64,000 nt of DNA from Pirellulales bacterium (GCA_036499395.1 DASYDW010000121.1:1-64000), one strand, 5' to 3'; counted from the first letter of the stretch, positions 44,873 to 55,054 are shown. A program made the numbers and translations. The notes: generated by a model not told the origin, from the sequence alone.

Positions 44873-46168
44873 CTAATTCACGCGCCCCTCATACAGCACC
44901 TCGAGCTCGCTTTTTCCAGGTCGCAAGAGCACCAGCCCGCCCTGCGGATGATCGACCTCGACCACGCAATTCGGTTCGCCGGCGGCATGTCGGGCGAGAA
45001 TCGCCTCCATGCCCTGCACCGCGGCCACGGTTTGTCGATCAGCAGACAGGTCATTGTACGCCAACGTTCGCGCGGCTTGCAGTCGCTCGTCGCGTGCCTC
45101 AGCCGGCCCGGCGAACTCGACCGTCGCCACTTCGCGCACAAAGCGTTCCAGCACTTCGATGCCGTAACCGCGCTGCGACCGCTCTTGCCACGGTTCGAGG
45201 AACGTTCCGTTGTAATGGTTGTTCATCGTGATCTTGCGCGCGAGCGGCGTCCGACCTTCAACGGTGCATTCCACGCCACGCTTACGGCTATGCGCGTTCC
45301 ACACGCCATTGTCGAAGCGGAATTGCACTTCCTGTTCGACATAGCCCGGAAAGTTATCTGGCGTAACCCAACTGGTATGGATATCGAACGCCGCTTCGCG
45401 ACCATCGTCGTAGGTGTAGATCAACCGCAACTGCGTCGAGTCCCACGTCGGACCGTCGGCCGGCCCGACCAGCCCGCGTTGCCCCGTGCAGGCAATGCTC
45501 TTCAATCGTCCACCGAAGGTGAAATCGATCAACTTGATGTAATGCACGGCCACATACGTGCCCGGGTTGCGCCCGCTAATCCACTCGGTGAACTGTCCGC
45601 CCGAGATGCTCTTCGGTTCCAGCAACGTGCAATAGCCGTTGTTCACGTGCTGTAACTCGCCATCCGCGACTAAAGTGCGCAGCTTCTTATGATCGGGGTC
45701 GAGTAGCTTGTGATACACCACCTTCGCCAGCACCTGATGCTCAATCGCCAGACGCTCAAGCTCGTCGAGCTCGGCCAGCGTCAGCACCGAGGGCTTCTCG
45801 ACGAGCACGTGCTTGCCGGCCGAAAGCGCCGCCTTAACTGCCGCGAAGTGACGATCATCGGGCGTGGCAACGCAGACCACGTCGACGTCCGCAGCCAGCA
45901 ACTGGCCGATCGAGTTAGGTTCTTTGAAACTTGCAAAGCTGCCCAGCGAGTTGCCAGCCGATTTCGCCAGTGCCGCCGCGCGGCTCCCCGTGCGGCTGGC
46001 CACCGCCGCTAAGCGGACGTCACATACGCCGAACGCTGGGTCGTACAGCCCGGCCCGTGCCGCGGACTCGAAAAACGGCCGATAAGTCTCGTCGAAAATC
46101 ATTCCCAGCCCGACCATGCCGACGCGCAGTTCGTGACGAGGAATCGGAGCGGTGGGGCGCGGCGTCAT
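44873..46168 (-). CDS. Gfo/Idh/MocA-family oxidoreductase
   Basis: A 431-residue sugar-type dehydrogenase. The Rossmann NAD(P) motif LRVGMVGLGMIFD starts near residue 14 and the conserved HVLVEKPSVLT is near residue 118. The C-terminal beta-sheet domain contains YVAVHYIKLIDFTFGG with the His expected at the active site. It stands back-to-back with a TIM-barrel isomerase gene, a pairing common in planctomycete carbohydrate loci. Confidence 0.85.
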   Translation of the reverse strand: MTPRPTAPIPRHELRVGMVGLGMIFDETYRPFFESAARAGLYDPAFGVCDVRLAAVASRTGSRAAALAKSAGNSLGSFASFKEPNSIGQLLAADVDVVCVATPDDRHFAAVKAALSAGKHVLVEKPSVLTLAELDELERLAIEHQVLAKVVYHKLLDPDHKKLRTLVADGELQHVNNGYCTLLEPKSISGGQFTEWISGRNPGTYVAVHYIKLIDFTFGGRLKSIACTGQRGLVGPADGPTWDSTQLRLIYTYDDGREAAFDIHTSWVTPDNFPGYVEQEVQFRFDNGVWNAHSRKRGVECTVEGRTPLARKITMNNHYNGTFLEPWQERSQRGYGIEVLERFVREVATVEFAGPAEARDERLQAARTLAYNDLSADRQTVAAVQGMEAILARHAAGEPNCVVEVDHPQGGLVLLRPGKSELEVLYEGRVN

Positions 46169-46384
46169 GAGAAAGGTGGCGAACGGTTAAGGGCGGGAGC
46201 GTTGATCGTTAATTCATCACGATATCAAGCCCTTCTTGCGATTGCACCCCCACGGCAACACAAGACCGTCCGGCAAGACCGAAAGCCTTGTGTAAAGGGC
46301 CCGTTCGCAGCACAATGGCCGCTTTCCTCTCGCGCACGCACTCGCGCCTCGCTTTACGGCAGGCGCCGCCCTGGAAGCACGACC

Positions 46385-47404
46385 ATGAGCAATCAAGACG
46401 GGCCCCGCGTCATCCTAAGCGCTTTCGCTGACGAAGCGGCCAATCAAAAGACAGCCGTCCAGCAGTTTTCGGCGCTCGCCGCATTGGGGCTGCAATATTA
46501 CAGCATCCGCTTCATCGACGCCGGCAGCGGCATCAAGAACGTCATGAAGCTAACGCTCAAAGAGATTCAACAGATTCGTCATCTCGAAGACGAATACGGG
46601 CTGAACGTGGCGTCGCTCGGCTCTCCGATCGGCAAGGTCAAGCTGCTCGACGAGGAAGACGGTACGAAGAACGCATACGTGCCGTTCAAGAAGTACCTCG
46701 AGAAGGACGTCAAGAAAGCGTGCGAGCTGGCACACGCCTTCGAAACGAAGCTGATCCGCGGCTTCTCGTTTTATCCTCCCAAGGGTTCGGACCCCAAAAA
46801 GCATCTTCCGCAAGCCATCGATCAACTCGGCCAGATCGCCGAAACGTGCCACCGCTCGGACCTGACTTTCGGACTCGAAATCGAGGCGAACCTGGTCGGT
46901 CAAACCGGACAACTCATGGCCGAGATTCACCGCAAGGTGAATCACCCAGCAATGATGCTGATCTTCGACGCCGCGAATATCCTCTGCCAGGGATACACGA
47001 CCATCGACACCTACGAACAATACCTGGCAATGAAGCCGGCCATCGGCTGGATGCACATCAAAGATTATCGCCACCCGCGCACTCCGTCGCGGCAGGGACA
47101 TGTCGATGAAGATGCGCTTAAGAATTTCGTTCCCGTCGAACAGGGACAGGGGACGCATGAGCTGATCTTGCGTGATTTCCGCGACTCGCTCCCCAAGCTC
47201 ACGCAGCAACTTCGTCGCCGCGGCATTCCAGGTGTGTTCCTCGACATGGAACCGCACATCAAAGGGGGCGGCCAATTCGGCGGCTTCAGTGGGCCGGACG
47301 GCATGGGTGTGGCATTGCGCAGCCTGTGCCGCACGCTCGATTTCGCCAAGATCGACTACCACATTCGCGATTTCGACGACATCCGCGCCGCACGCGGGTT
47401 TTAA
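46385..47404 (+). CDS. Sugar phosphate isomerase/epimerase-type TIM-barrel protein
   Basis: A 339-residue xylose-isomerase-like TIM barrel (AP_endonuc_2 family). Barrel strands are seen in LQYYSIRFID, FGLEIEANLVGQ, LIFDAANILCQG and GWMHIKDYRHP. Glu, Asp, His and a final Glu (FLDMEPH) sit at the usual metal-binding strand ends. The ATG at 46385 follows GGAAGC. The frame is open back to 46133, but this overlaps the divergent gene. Substrate unknown; probably carbohydrate catabolism with the divergent Gfo/Idh protein. Confidence 0.82.
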   Translation: MSNQDGPRVILSAFADEAANQKTAVQQFSALAALGLQYYSIRFIDAGSGIKNVMKLTLKEIQQIRHLEDEYGLNVASLGSPIGKVKLLDEEDGTKNAYVPFKKYLEKDVKKACELAHAFETKLIRGFSFYPPKGSDPKKHLPQAIDQLGQIAETCHRSDLTFGLEIEANLVGQTGQLMAEIHRKVNHPAMMLIFDAANILCQGYTTIDTYEQYLAMKPAIGWMHIKDYRHPRTPSRQGHVDEDALKNFVPVEQGQGTHELILRDFRDSLPKLTQQLRRRGIPGVFLDMEPHIKGGGQFGGFSGPDGMGVALRSLCRTLDFAKIDYHIRDFDDIRAARGF

Positions 47405-47461
47405 GAGCAATCGCCTGCGAGACTGTGCGCGGCATCCTCTCAGACATTGCCTGCACGTTGC

Positions 47462-48286
47462 TTACCGCAACGTCGTCGGCTGGAACTCGCCGGCAAAGCC
47501 GACGAGTTGTAATTTGCTCCGGCGTGCCAGCCGTCCATCGGCATTGAACTCTTCCGATTCGTGCGAGACGACGCCCCCCGGCACTTCAAGGCTGGACAGC
47601 AGCGTGGTGCGGATGATCCCGCCAGGGTGCGTATGCACGACGCGCAGCTCGGCCGCCTGGCGATGCCGGCGCAACAGTCGAATCGCGCGCGACAGAGCAA
47701 CGACCTCGACTTGCGTCTGACTGACGATTTCATCATTATCTCGATCGTAGGTAGTAGATTCGCGCCGCAGGACATAGGGCGAGACGCGTTCCGAGAGCCA
47801 GGTCTTGGTCACGATTCGTCCGCCGGCCGTGGTCGTTTCGGCCTGTTCGACATGACACGGAATGCGCTTGCCCGAGATCGTTACCGAATCCTCGCCCAGG
47901 TCCGTCACCGTGGTTTCGCGCTCGGGCGTCTCACCGTGCCACCCTTGCAGCATGACCTGCGGCTCGGACTGCACCTGCTTGCCGGCCAGGTCGACCGTGG
48001 CCTCGACCTTCAGAGTTACTCCGTTGTCGTCAACGCCCGAAAGGGTTGTCCGCGTCCGTGCAACGCTGGTGTTGATCAACTTTCCGTCAGCGTCGAACGT
48101 TTCGGTAATCAGGCTCACCTTTTTCCAGCTTCCGGGACGAAAGCGCGCCCAGGGATGACTCTTCCGGGCCGGCGGCGCGTCGAGATCGACATCTTGCGCG
48201 CAGCAAACCACGGCGACGGTCAGGCCGCTGACGATCACTGCAAAAAAACTGGCCCGCACTGACCCTGTCACACTCTGCTCCCGCAT
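47462..48286 (-). CDS. Secreted hypothetical protein
   Basis: A 274-residue protein. The N-terminal hydrophobic segment (ASFFAVIVSGLTVAVVCCAQD) may be a lipoprotein signal, with cleavage before a Cys. The rest is beta-rich with repeats of the type VTLKVEATVDLAGKQ and ESTTYDRDNDEIVSQTQVEV. No catalytic motif. ATG 48286 is chosen because the signal sequence starts there. Similar unnamed exported proteins are frequent in planctomycetes. Confidence 0.6.
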   Translation of the reverse strand: MREQSVTGSVRASFFAVIVSGLTVAVVCCAQDVDLDAPPARKSHPWARFRPGSWKKVSLITETFDADGKLINTSVARTRTTLSGVDDNGVTLKVEATVDLAGKQVQSEPQVMLQGWHGETPERETTVTDLGEDSVTISGKRIPCHVEQAETTTAGGRIVTKTWLSERVSPYVLRRESTTYDRDNDEIVSQTQVEVVALSRAIRLLRRHRQAAELRVVHTHPGGIIRTTLLSSLEVPGGVVSHESEEFNADGRLARRSKLQLVGFAGEFQPTTLR

Positions 48287-48333
48287 CCGTCGCGACGACG
48301 CCCGCTGCCCTGCGCGGTCGTAAAAAACAGTCG

Positions 48334-48816
48334 CTAGAAAAACATGCGCACCACGGATTCGGCGACACAAACCGGCTTGTCTTCCCCTTTGACCTCGAAC
48401 ACGCTTCGCGTGACGACCTGCACCCCCGGCCCCATCACTTTCAATTCCAGCAACTCGCACGACATTCGCACCCGTGACCCCACCTTAACCGGGCTCGGAA
48501 AGCGCACCCGGTTCAACCCATAGTTCAACACCAGCTTCAACCCGGTCACGCTATAAATCTGCTGCGCCAGCACAGGGCTGAGCGACAGCGTGAAAAAACC
48601 GTGCGCCACCGTCGTCCCATAGGGGGACTCGCGGGCGGCCCGCTCCGGATCGCAATGGATCCACTGGTTGTCCCCGGTGCCGTCGGCAAACTGATTGACG
48701 CGTTCCTGGGTGACTTCAAACCACTCACTCTGCCCGAGTGATTTGCCCACCAGGGCTTGAAGTCCTTCGAGCCCGTCGATCACACGCGGCGGCATACCTG
48801 GTTCCTTAGAGGTCAT
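48334..48816 (-). CDS. MaoC-family (R)-specific enoyl-CoA hydratase-like protein
   Basis: A 160-residue single hot-dog domain. The hydratase-2 motif with catalytic Asp and His is visible in FADGTGDNQWIHCDPERA, followed by YGTTVAHGFFTLSL. It would hydrate trans-2-enoyl-CoA in fatty-acid or polyhydroxyalkanoate metabolism. ATG 48816 is taken (a second ATG lies nine bases upstream). It is followed on the same strand by the secreted unknown, probably by chance. Confidence 0.85.
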   Translation of the reverse strand: MTSKEPGMPPRVIDGLEGLQALVGKSLGQSEWFEVTQERVNQFADGTGDNQWIHCDPERAARESPYGTTVAHGFFTLSLSPVLAQQIYSVTGLKLVLNYGLNRVRFPSPVKVGSRVRMSCELLELKVMGPGVQVVTRSVFEVKGEDKPVCVAESVVRMFF

Positions 48817-49028
48817 TGAGCCCAACTCGGGCGGTCCTCGATTTTACGCTGCCGTGCCCAATTGGCAAAACACGCAAACCAAACTCTACCCTATTCCCCC
48901 TAATTAACCAAGGTCGTGCGAGCGACGTTGACCTATCGCTCGCGATTGCCTATTTGTGCGAGGCTTCCGCGACCTCTCGGGCAGGTCATGCGGCAGCGCG
49001 CGGGAAACCGCGTCGTCGAATGTCTTAA

Positions 49029-51107
49029 TTGCATGCCGGGCCCAGATTGCGCGCAGTCATGATCTCCAGCGGTGGGCACACCAACGAATCGACAGATTCT
49101 TCCGCTCGACGCGCGCCGCTGCGCGCCCTTCGGCGCGCATGGCACGGACTGCTTTTTCTTCTGCCGCTCCTCACCAGCGGTTGCGCCGCGACCCGCTATG
49201 TCGAAGTTCGCACCGTACCGCGCAGCCCGCTGGTCGATCGGCTGAAGCTGACCTCCTATCAGGGGCCGCAACCCACCGAGCGCACACTGCAAATCTTGCG
49301 GCAATACGATCTGACGCGCGACCTGAACAAGACCGATCCCCGGATCGTGGTCAACAAGCTGCAAGCAGTCGCTGACCGGGCCCCCTCGGCCGAGAAGATC
49401 TACTCGCTCGCCGAGTTGAACTACCTGGGGGCGAAGAAAATCGAGGTGCGCGATCAGGGCATGGCGCTCGACCTGTATGGAGCGGCCGTGGCGAACGCCT
49501 ACGTGTATCTGTTCGACGAGCGTTTTGCGCGGAACCGCAATACCTACGATCCCGAATTTCGCGGCGCCTGCGACGTCTACAACGGAGCGCTCGAAAGTGC
49601 TCTGCGCATCGTCCGCGGGCGCGGCGGACTGCTGCCAGGACATACGCATAAGATCGAATCCGAATCGCAGCAATGGAACGTCACGGTCGTCATTCACGGC
49701 GGACGCTGGCTGCCCGATGATTTCGACCGCTTTGAGTTCGTCTCGGACTTCGAAATCAGCGGGCTCGCCAACCAGTTCCACAACTATGGCCTGGGCGTTC
49801 CCTTGATCGCGATCCGCAAGAACCATCTACCCGAGCGTCCCGATGCGCAATTCTTTCCGCCTGAGTTGAGCTTCCCGGTCAGTGCGCTGTTGCGCGTCTT
49901 GCCCGACGGCGACAAGCCGGCCGACGGTGGCAAGACGCAGCATCATTGCGTGCTGGAACTGTACGACCCACTGGTCTCATCCGAGATCGTGCTAGGCGGG
50001 CGACGCGTGCCGCTGGAGACGGACCTGAGCACGCCGTTGGCCTACTTACTCAACGATCCACGCTTGGAAAGCGCAGCCACCAACGGATTGTTGCATCCCG
50101 ACGAATCGCAGAAGACGCGCGGCCTGTACATGCTCGAGCCGTACGACGCGGGCAAAATCCCCGTGCTGATGGTACACGGGCTGTGGTCCAGCCCGCTCAC
50201 GTGGATGGAAATGTTCAACGACCTGCGCAGCAATCCCGAGATACGCAAGAACTTCCAATTCTGGTTCTACGAATACCCCAGCGGCGAACCGTTCTGGGTC
50301 AGCGCCGCCCAATTGCGCAGCGACCTGACCAAAGTCCGCGAAGTGCTCGATCCCCGGCATATCGATCCGGCGCTCGATCAGATGGTGCTCGTCGGCCACA
50401 GCATGGGCGGGCTATTGGCCAAGCTGCAAACGGTCGACAGCGGCGATGCGTTCTGGCGCACCGTCAGCGACTACCCGCTCGCCGACCTCAAGGTCCCCGA
50501 CGCGGACCGCCAGCAATTGTCGCAAGAGTTCTATTTCCATCCCAATCCTTCGATCCGCCGCGTCATCACCATTGCCACGCCGCATCACGGAAGCAAATTC
50601 GCCAACAGCACGGCCCAATGGCTGGCCGCGCGGCTGATTTCCATGCCCGACCAGATCGTGCGCGGCCGGCAGGATCTGTATCGCCAGAATCCCGGCAAGC
50701 TGCACGATCCGTCGCCCGTCGAAGTGACTACCAGCATCCAATCGCTGGCACCCGACGATCCGATCTTCTCCGTGATGCTCGCCGCGCCACGGCCGCCGTG
50801 GGTGAAGTTCCACAACATCTGGGGCGAGGTGCCCGACCAGGGCATCGTCGGCAAACTGGCCAGCGGCAGCGACGGCGTCGTCTCGATCGAAAGCGCCCAT
50901 TGCGACGCTGTCGAAAGCGACCTCAAGGTCGAGGCCGATCATCTGACCGTACATCGCCACCCGCTCAGCGTGCTCGAAGTCCAGCGCATCTTGTTGTTGC
51001 ATCTGGACGAATTACGCAGCTTCCCGCATGCGCCGCCGCCCCGGTTGCAAACCGTCACCACCTCGGGCCCGACCCCGTTGCCGCCGGTCACGCCGGTGCG
51101 GCGCTGA
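49029..51107 (+). CDS. Alpha/beta-hydrolase lipoprotein (lipase-like)
   Basis: A protein of up to 692 residues. A long basic leader ends in a hydrophobic stretch and lipobox (LLTSGC, Cys about 52), so it is probably an envelope lipoprotein. A helical N-terminal domain (about 60-350) has no known family. The hydrolase domain follows with the oxyanion strand VLMVHGLWSSPLTW, nucleophile Ser in LVGHSMGG and ATPHHGSKFA. An Asp and His follow in GSDGVV and the C-terminal HLTVHRHP. The nearer ATG at 49059 is an alternative start. Confidence 0.8.
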   Translation: MHAGPRLRAVMISSGGHTNESTDSSARRAPLRALRRAWHGLLFLLPLLTSGCAATRYVEVRTVPRSPLVDRLKLTSYQGPQPTERTLQILRQYDLTRDLNKTDPRIVVNKLQAVADRAPSAEKIYSLAELNYLGAKKIEVRDQGMALDLYGAAVANAYVYLFDERFARNRNTYDPEFRGACDVYNGALESALRIVRGRGGLLPGHTHKIESESQQWNVTVVIHGGRWLPDDFDRFEFVSDFEISGLANQFHNYGLGVPLIAIRKNHLPERPDAQFFPPELSFPVSALLRVLPDGDKPADGGKTQHHCVLELYDPLVSSEIVLGGRRVPLETDLSTPLAYLLNDPRLESAATNGLLHPDESQKTRGLYMLEPYDAGKIPVLMVHGLWSSPLTWMEMFNDLRSNPEIRKNFQFWFYEYPSGEPFWVSAAQLRSDLTKVREVLDPRHIDPALDQMVLVGHSMGGLLAKLQTVDSGDAFWRTVSDYPLADLKVPDADRQQLSQEFYFHPNPSIRRVITIATPHHGSKFANSTAQWLAARLISMPDQIVRGRQDLYRQNPGKLHDPSPVEVTTSIQSLAPDDPIFSVMLAAPRPPWVKFHNIWGEVPDQGIVGKLASGSDGVVSIESAHCDAVESDLKVEADHLTVHRHPLSVLEVQRILLLHLDELRSFPHAPPPRLQTVTTSGPTPLPPVTPVRR

Positions 51108-51124
51108 GCGCACGGCGCGATCGT

Positions 51125-51940
51125 TTAATCAATCACGACGTCGTCCAGCCCCGGTTGCTCCTTGGGGAACTGCGGATCCATCGTTTCGAGCGTTTGCCGC
51201 AGGACGGTGCTGACGGCAAACGTGCGAAACCATTTGTGATCCGCCGGTATGACGTACCACGGCGCATGCTCGCTATGGCAATGAACGAGTAAATCCTCGT
51301 ACGCCCTCTGGTATTCGTCCCACAACTTGCGCTCGGCTAAATCCCCTTGCTCGAATTTCCAGCGCTTGTGCGGATCGGTTAAGCGCGCTTGCAGGCGCCG
51401 GCGCTGCTCGTCCCGGCTGATATGCAGGAAGAATTTGACGATCGTCGTACCGGCATCGGACAGCAGCCGTTCGAAGTCGTTAATTCGATCGTACCGGCTC
51501 TTCCATTCCGATTCGGCGACCAGGTGATGGACGCGTGGGGCGAGAACATCTTCGTAATGCGAACGATTGAAGATGCCGATATCGCCATGCGGCGGTACAG
51601 CCTTGTGAATGCGCCACAGAAAATCATGGCGCAACTCTTCGGCTGTCGGCCGCTTAAATGCCGTGACGCGGCAGTTGACTGGATCGACGCCTGACAGAAC
51701 TTTGCGAATCACCCCGTCCTTGCCGGCGGTGTCCATCCCTTGCAGCACGATCAACAGCGATCGCCGCCCCTCGGCGTAGAGTCGATAACACAACTCATCG
51801 ATCGCCTTGATATTCGTCTCGGTAGCGAGCGCTGCTTCCTCTTTGTTCAGCCCGCCTACGGACGCCGGATCGATATCGCCGAGCGCGAATTTCTTACCCG
51901 GTTGAAGCGATCCAGCTTTGAACTTCTCCGCCTGTGACAT
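51125..51940 (-). CDS. ppk2: Polyphosphate kinase 2 family protein
   Basis: A 271-residue PPK2-type phosphotransferase moving phosphate between polyphosphate and nucleotides. Walker A GMDTAGKDG is near residue 69. The family's FNRSHYEDVL with Walker B-like Asp, the lid Arg cluster RDEQRRRLQARLTDPHKRWKF, and WYVIPADHKWF are all present. ATG 51940 is chosen because the conserved FKAGSL... region begins there. It could use the same polyphosphate pool that CHAD proteins bind, but it lies outside the island. Confidence 0.88.
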   Translation of the reverse strand: MSQAEKFKAGSLQPGKKFALGDIDPASVGGLNKEEAALATETNIKAIDELCYRLYAEGRRSLLIVLQGMDTAGKDGVIRKVLSGVDPVNCRVTAFKRPTAEELRHDFLWRIHKAVPPHGDIGIFNRSHYEDVLAPRVHHLVAESEWKSRYDRINDFERLLSDAGTTIVKFFLHISRDEQRRRLQARLTDPHKRWKFEQGDLAERKLWDEYQRAYEDLLVHCHSEHAPWYVIPADHKWFRTFAVSTVLRQTLETMDPQFPKEQPGLDDVVID

Positions 51941-52102
51941 GCGTGCGTGCTCGCTGGGTTCGGGCAACAATCGTGGCCCGTTCGCAGCTTCGCGCCGGCC
52001 AGCCAGCAGCCCAATGGACCGTAGCTGCTGATTATGGTCCACCGAGCCCTGGCGGGCCAGCGCGCTTGCGCACATCACAGGTGCCGAATCAAGAGGTGCT
52101 TC

Positions 52103-52486
52103 CTAATGGCGATCGAACAGCGGCCGCAGGGCCGTCGATGTTCGTGTGCCGGGACGTGTCAGGCCGGCCAGGCTGCCGCGGCGACGCAACTCGAGCAAAC
52201 CCGGCGAGGTTCGCGAAGCTCCGTCGGTGCGTACGCGACGCTGGGGGCGAGCGCTCTCATTCGGTTCGACGTCTTGGGTCGCGGGGCGGGTCGATTCGCC
52301 CTTGCCCTTGGTCGGTTCCGTTTCCGGTTCGTCATCAAAGACCGGGAGCTCGGCTCGCAGCACTCGTACGTCACGGGGAGCTTCTATTCCCACGCGAACC
52401 ACCTGCCCTTTCACGAGCAGAATGGTCACGGTGATATCGTCGCCGATCCGAATCTGCTGCCGCGTCTTTCGCGATAGCACGAGCAT
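52103..52486 (-). CDS. csrA: CsrA-type carbon storage regulator with long C-terminal tail
   Basis: An RNA-binding post-transcriptional regulator. The first 60 residues are a canonical Csr[19 protein letters not shown], then [18 protein letters not shown], including the RNA-contacting Arg in PRDVRVLR. The protein continues for about 65 further residues rich in Arg, Pro, Glu and Thr, not seen in standard 60-70-residue CsrA. GGAG lies about seven bases before ATG 52486. Confidence 0.9.
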   Translation of the reverse strand: MLVLSRKTRQQIRIGDDITVTILLVKGQVVRVGIEAPRDVRVLRAELPVFDDEPETEPTKGKGESTRPATQDVEPNESARPQRRVRTDGASRTSPGLLELRRRGSLAGLTRPGTRTSTALRPLFDRH

Positions 52487-52646
52487 GGTCACACTCCTTT
52501 GTTTTCTGGTGCTGGCCTTCGAATCGTCTCTAATGCAGGACGCGTGCCAGTCGTGCGTCAATCCCATTTCGCACGGCGTACAGCCAATCAGGACCGAGAG
52601 TTACGGAGTTTTTAGCCCCGGAAGCCACCGAAAGCAGTGTACACAT

Positions 52647-52667
52647 GTTTACAAAAACTTTGTAAAC
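52647..52667. promoter_or_regulatory. Perfect 9-3-9 palindrome upstream of csrA
   Basis: GTTTACAAA-AAC-TTTGTAAAC, about 160 bases upstream of csrA in an AT-rich spot that also has TGTACACATG. It is a strong candidate operator; no T run makes it a poor terminator. Confidence 0.55.
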
Positions 52668-52785
52668 TCTTGCCAAAGGCACCGAATGAACGGCTGAGAA
52701 TGGCGGAATTGGCGCGATCGCGCAAACCTTGCCGGCACACTAGCGTCGCGAGCAACGCATGAAGGGGGAACGAGACCAGGAACGC

Positions 52786-54744
52786 CTACAGCTTCACGTT
52801 CTCGCGTACCGGCTTCGGCTTATCCAACTTGCGCAGTCGATCGTTGGGATTGCCACCATTGCCGCCGCCGCCATTGTTCTTGCGCGGCTCGTCGTAACCC
52901 ACGTGGCGCTCGGTCCATTTCCAACCGAGCGGTTCCGTCAACTCGCGTTCGGCCAGATAAGCCCAGGGAGTGCCGGGGTGCTGATCCTTTACCCGGGTCA
53001 GATACTCGCGTGATTGGGCGGCCATCTTTTCCAAGGCGCTCGACGCCGTTACGTCATCGGCCGCAGCCAGTACCCAGGTATCGCTGTCATCCTTTTCAAA
53101 CTTCATGCCCCCTTTGGCCTTGGCTAGCAGCATGTTGTACGTCGTCGTGCGAACCATCATCGCCAGCACCCGCCCCATCGCCAGGTCATAGCCGGCCTGC
53201 CAGCGCGAACCGGTCAGCTTGGCACGATCTTTCTCACCCATCTTGAGAATGCCGTACAAATCTTGCAGACGCGGTTCGACAATCGCGGCGGCGCGCTGCG
53301 CGACGTCCAATTCTTGCTTCAAACCCGCTTCGCTTCGTTTGGGAAACATCAATCGCGGCCGGTCCATCGCTTCGACCAGCGAGCTTTGCGATGCCTTGAC
53401 CAGTGCCGCCCGTGCTGCGTTTTCTTTCAGCATCAGCTCGTACTGCCGCGGCGCCACGTAATCTGGCAAATAGTTGCGCATGATCGAAGGATCGAAGAAC
53501 TGGCTGACCCGCGTTGCCATCGCCGCGGTGTCCTTCACCTTGCCCGCCGAGGTTGGTCGATTCGGATGCACGGCGAAATAGATGCCGTGCGTAGCGACGC
53601 ACAGCCGCGTCAGCCCATACGGTCCAAATCCTGAGTCAATCACGGCCTTGGGGTCCCAATCGCGCGACGAGAATCCCAACTGCACATTCTCAGGCATCGC
53701 CGATTCGGGCCCCTGATCCACGGGCAGCATCTGCGGGCCATTCTTGGGATCAGGATCGACGTAATTCACATAGGCCTGCCGCTGTCCGAAGGGAGCAGGT
53801 ACGCCGATAACATACACCGGCATGGCGTGCCGCTTGCACATATCGATGGCCGATTCGAGTCGGTCTTCGTCATTGCCCGCCTCGTCCGTAACCACGATCA
53901 GCATCACATTGCGGCGCGCCCCGCCCGAACGGAGCTTTTGATATTTCTTGGCCGCCTCGGTCACGGCCGTGAAGGTCAACTCGATACCGCTTTCGTCAAC
54001 CGGGATATCGCGGATCGCTTTCTTGATCGCCTCGAGGTCGTCGGTTGGGTCTTTGGTGCAGTAGTTGATGTCCTGTCCAAAGGCGACCACTGCGGTCAGC
54101 AGCGGCGCGCTGCCATGTTTGAGAAAAGCGTCCTCGCCGTGCGACTGAATGACGTTCAATTCCTTGTAGATGTGTTCGAAACGATTCTCGATCGCGGTTC
54201 GCTGGGGCCGCATGCTCTCCGATTGGTCTAACAGCCAGACGACCAGCGTGGGTCGTTCTTCGAGCGAAACGAGAATCTCTTGCGTGATGCGGTCGACCGC
54301 TCCTTCGGCCCCCTTCACTCCCACCCCGGCATCGCCAGCCACGGCCAGGCGATCGTTCAGATTCGATGCGCCCGAGAGTTCGGCCATCACCGGCATATCA
54401 ACGGATGCCACGTCCGTGGCCTCCATTTGTCCCGTTTCGATTTGCGAAATGTCGGCCAGGCTCGGCCCTGTTGCGAGCGACATCGATGTTCCCTCAAGAC
54501 CTCCGTTGCCCACGGCTTCACTCGCAGCCGTGGATTCGGCGTACTGCACTTCCTGCAGGTCAGCCGTGGCATCGGCCGCGTCGGATGAGGAAAGAATGAC
54601 GGCCGTTTCCCGGCCTGGCAGGCTTTGCCAAACCAGGGCGAGCGCCACCAACAACGTCAGATGGACGCACAGGCTGGCGGCCCAAGAGATACCGTCCCGC
54701 TCGATGGGAACGGACTGCAACCAATTTCGAACAGCGCCGCTCAT
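52786..54744 (-). CDS. Membrane-anchored von Willebrand factor A protein
   Basis: A 652-residue protein. One transmembrane helix (about 22-40) is followed by a variable region and a VWA domain starting near 165. Its MIDAS is intact: VVWLLDQSESM (Asp173, Ser175, Ser177) and a later TDEAGNDE. The C-terminal 300 residues are helical with no assigned domain and end in a Gly/Asn-rich then basic tail. It would sit in the cytoplasmic membrane and bind a protein partner through a metal ion. Such proteins are abundant in planctomycetes. Confidence 0.8.
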   Translation of the reverse strand: MSGAVRNWLQSVPIERDGISWAASLCVHLTLLVALALVWQSLPGRETAVILSSSDAADATADLQEVQYAESTAASEAVGNGGLEGTSMSLATGPSLADISQIETGQMEATDVASVDMPVMAELSGASNLNDRLAVAGDAGVGVKGAEGAVDRITQEILVSLEERPTLVVWLLDQSESMRPQRTAIENRFEHIYKELNVIQSHGEDAFLKHGSAPLLTAVVAFGQDINYCTKDPTDDLEAIKKAIRDIPVDESGIELTFTAVTEAAKKYQKLRSGGARRNVMLIVVTDEAGNDEDRLESAIDMCKRHAMPVYVIGVPAPFGQRQAYVNYVDPDPKNGPQMLPVDQGPESAMPENVQLGFSSRDWDPKAVIDSGFGPYGLTRLCVATHGIYFAVHPNRPTSAGKVKDTAAMATRVSQFFDPSIMRNYLPDYVAPRQYELMLKENAARAALVKASQSSLVEAMDRPRLMFPKRSEAGLKQELDVAQRAAAIVEPRLQDLYGILKMGEKDRAKLTGSRWQAGYDLAMGRVLAMMVRTTTYNMLLAKAKGGMKFEKDDSDTWVLAAADDVTASSALEKMAAQSREYLTRVKDQHPGTPWAYLAERELTEPLGWKWTERHVGYDEPRKNNGGGGNGGNPNDRLRKLDKPKPVRENVKL

Positions 54745-55054
54745 CGACGGCCACCTCTTCGACCCGTATTCACACGCATCGTCCGCCGGAGTGCGCCGTT
54801 CCGGTAGCGCGCTGGCCCGGCCGAATTCCGACGACCGATCAGAATCGGTCCCCTAGCTTTATTGTCAAGAGTTTTCGCGGCGATTGCAAGTGAAACGCCA
54901 GAGGCGCCGCGGTCTTCTAGGCGATCTTAGGTACTCTGTTTGACCGCCCAATTCGGGGTATCTACCATGAATTCTCGAAGGGATTCGCGTCGTATCTATA
55001 AACGCGGGTCTTTATAGCGGCTCAAACGCGCAGGCAGTTGGCCCACAAATCGGC
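54745..55054. other. Divergent intergenic region
   Basis: A promoter region between the VWA gene and the secreted hydrolase-fold gene. No small gene or clear hairpin seen. Confidence 0.4.

Noticed and set aside
46133-46384. 84-residue N-terminal extension of the TIM-barrel isomerase
   Set aside because: It overlaps the divergent Gfo/Idh start, has no coding character, and the family begins at the ATG at 46385 with GGAAGC ahead of it.
49946-51292. 448-codon plus-strand ORF overlapping the lipase-like gene
   Set aside because: Arg/Gln-rich shadow frame of the lipoprotein gene, which has the GHSMGG and lipobox motifs.
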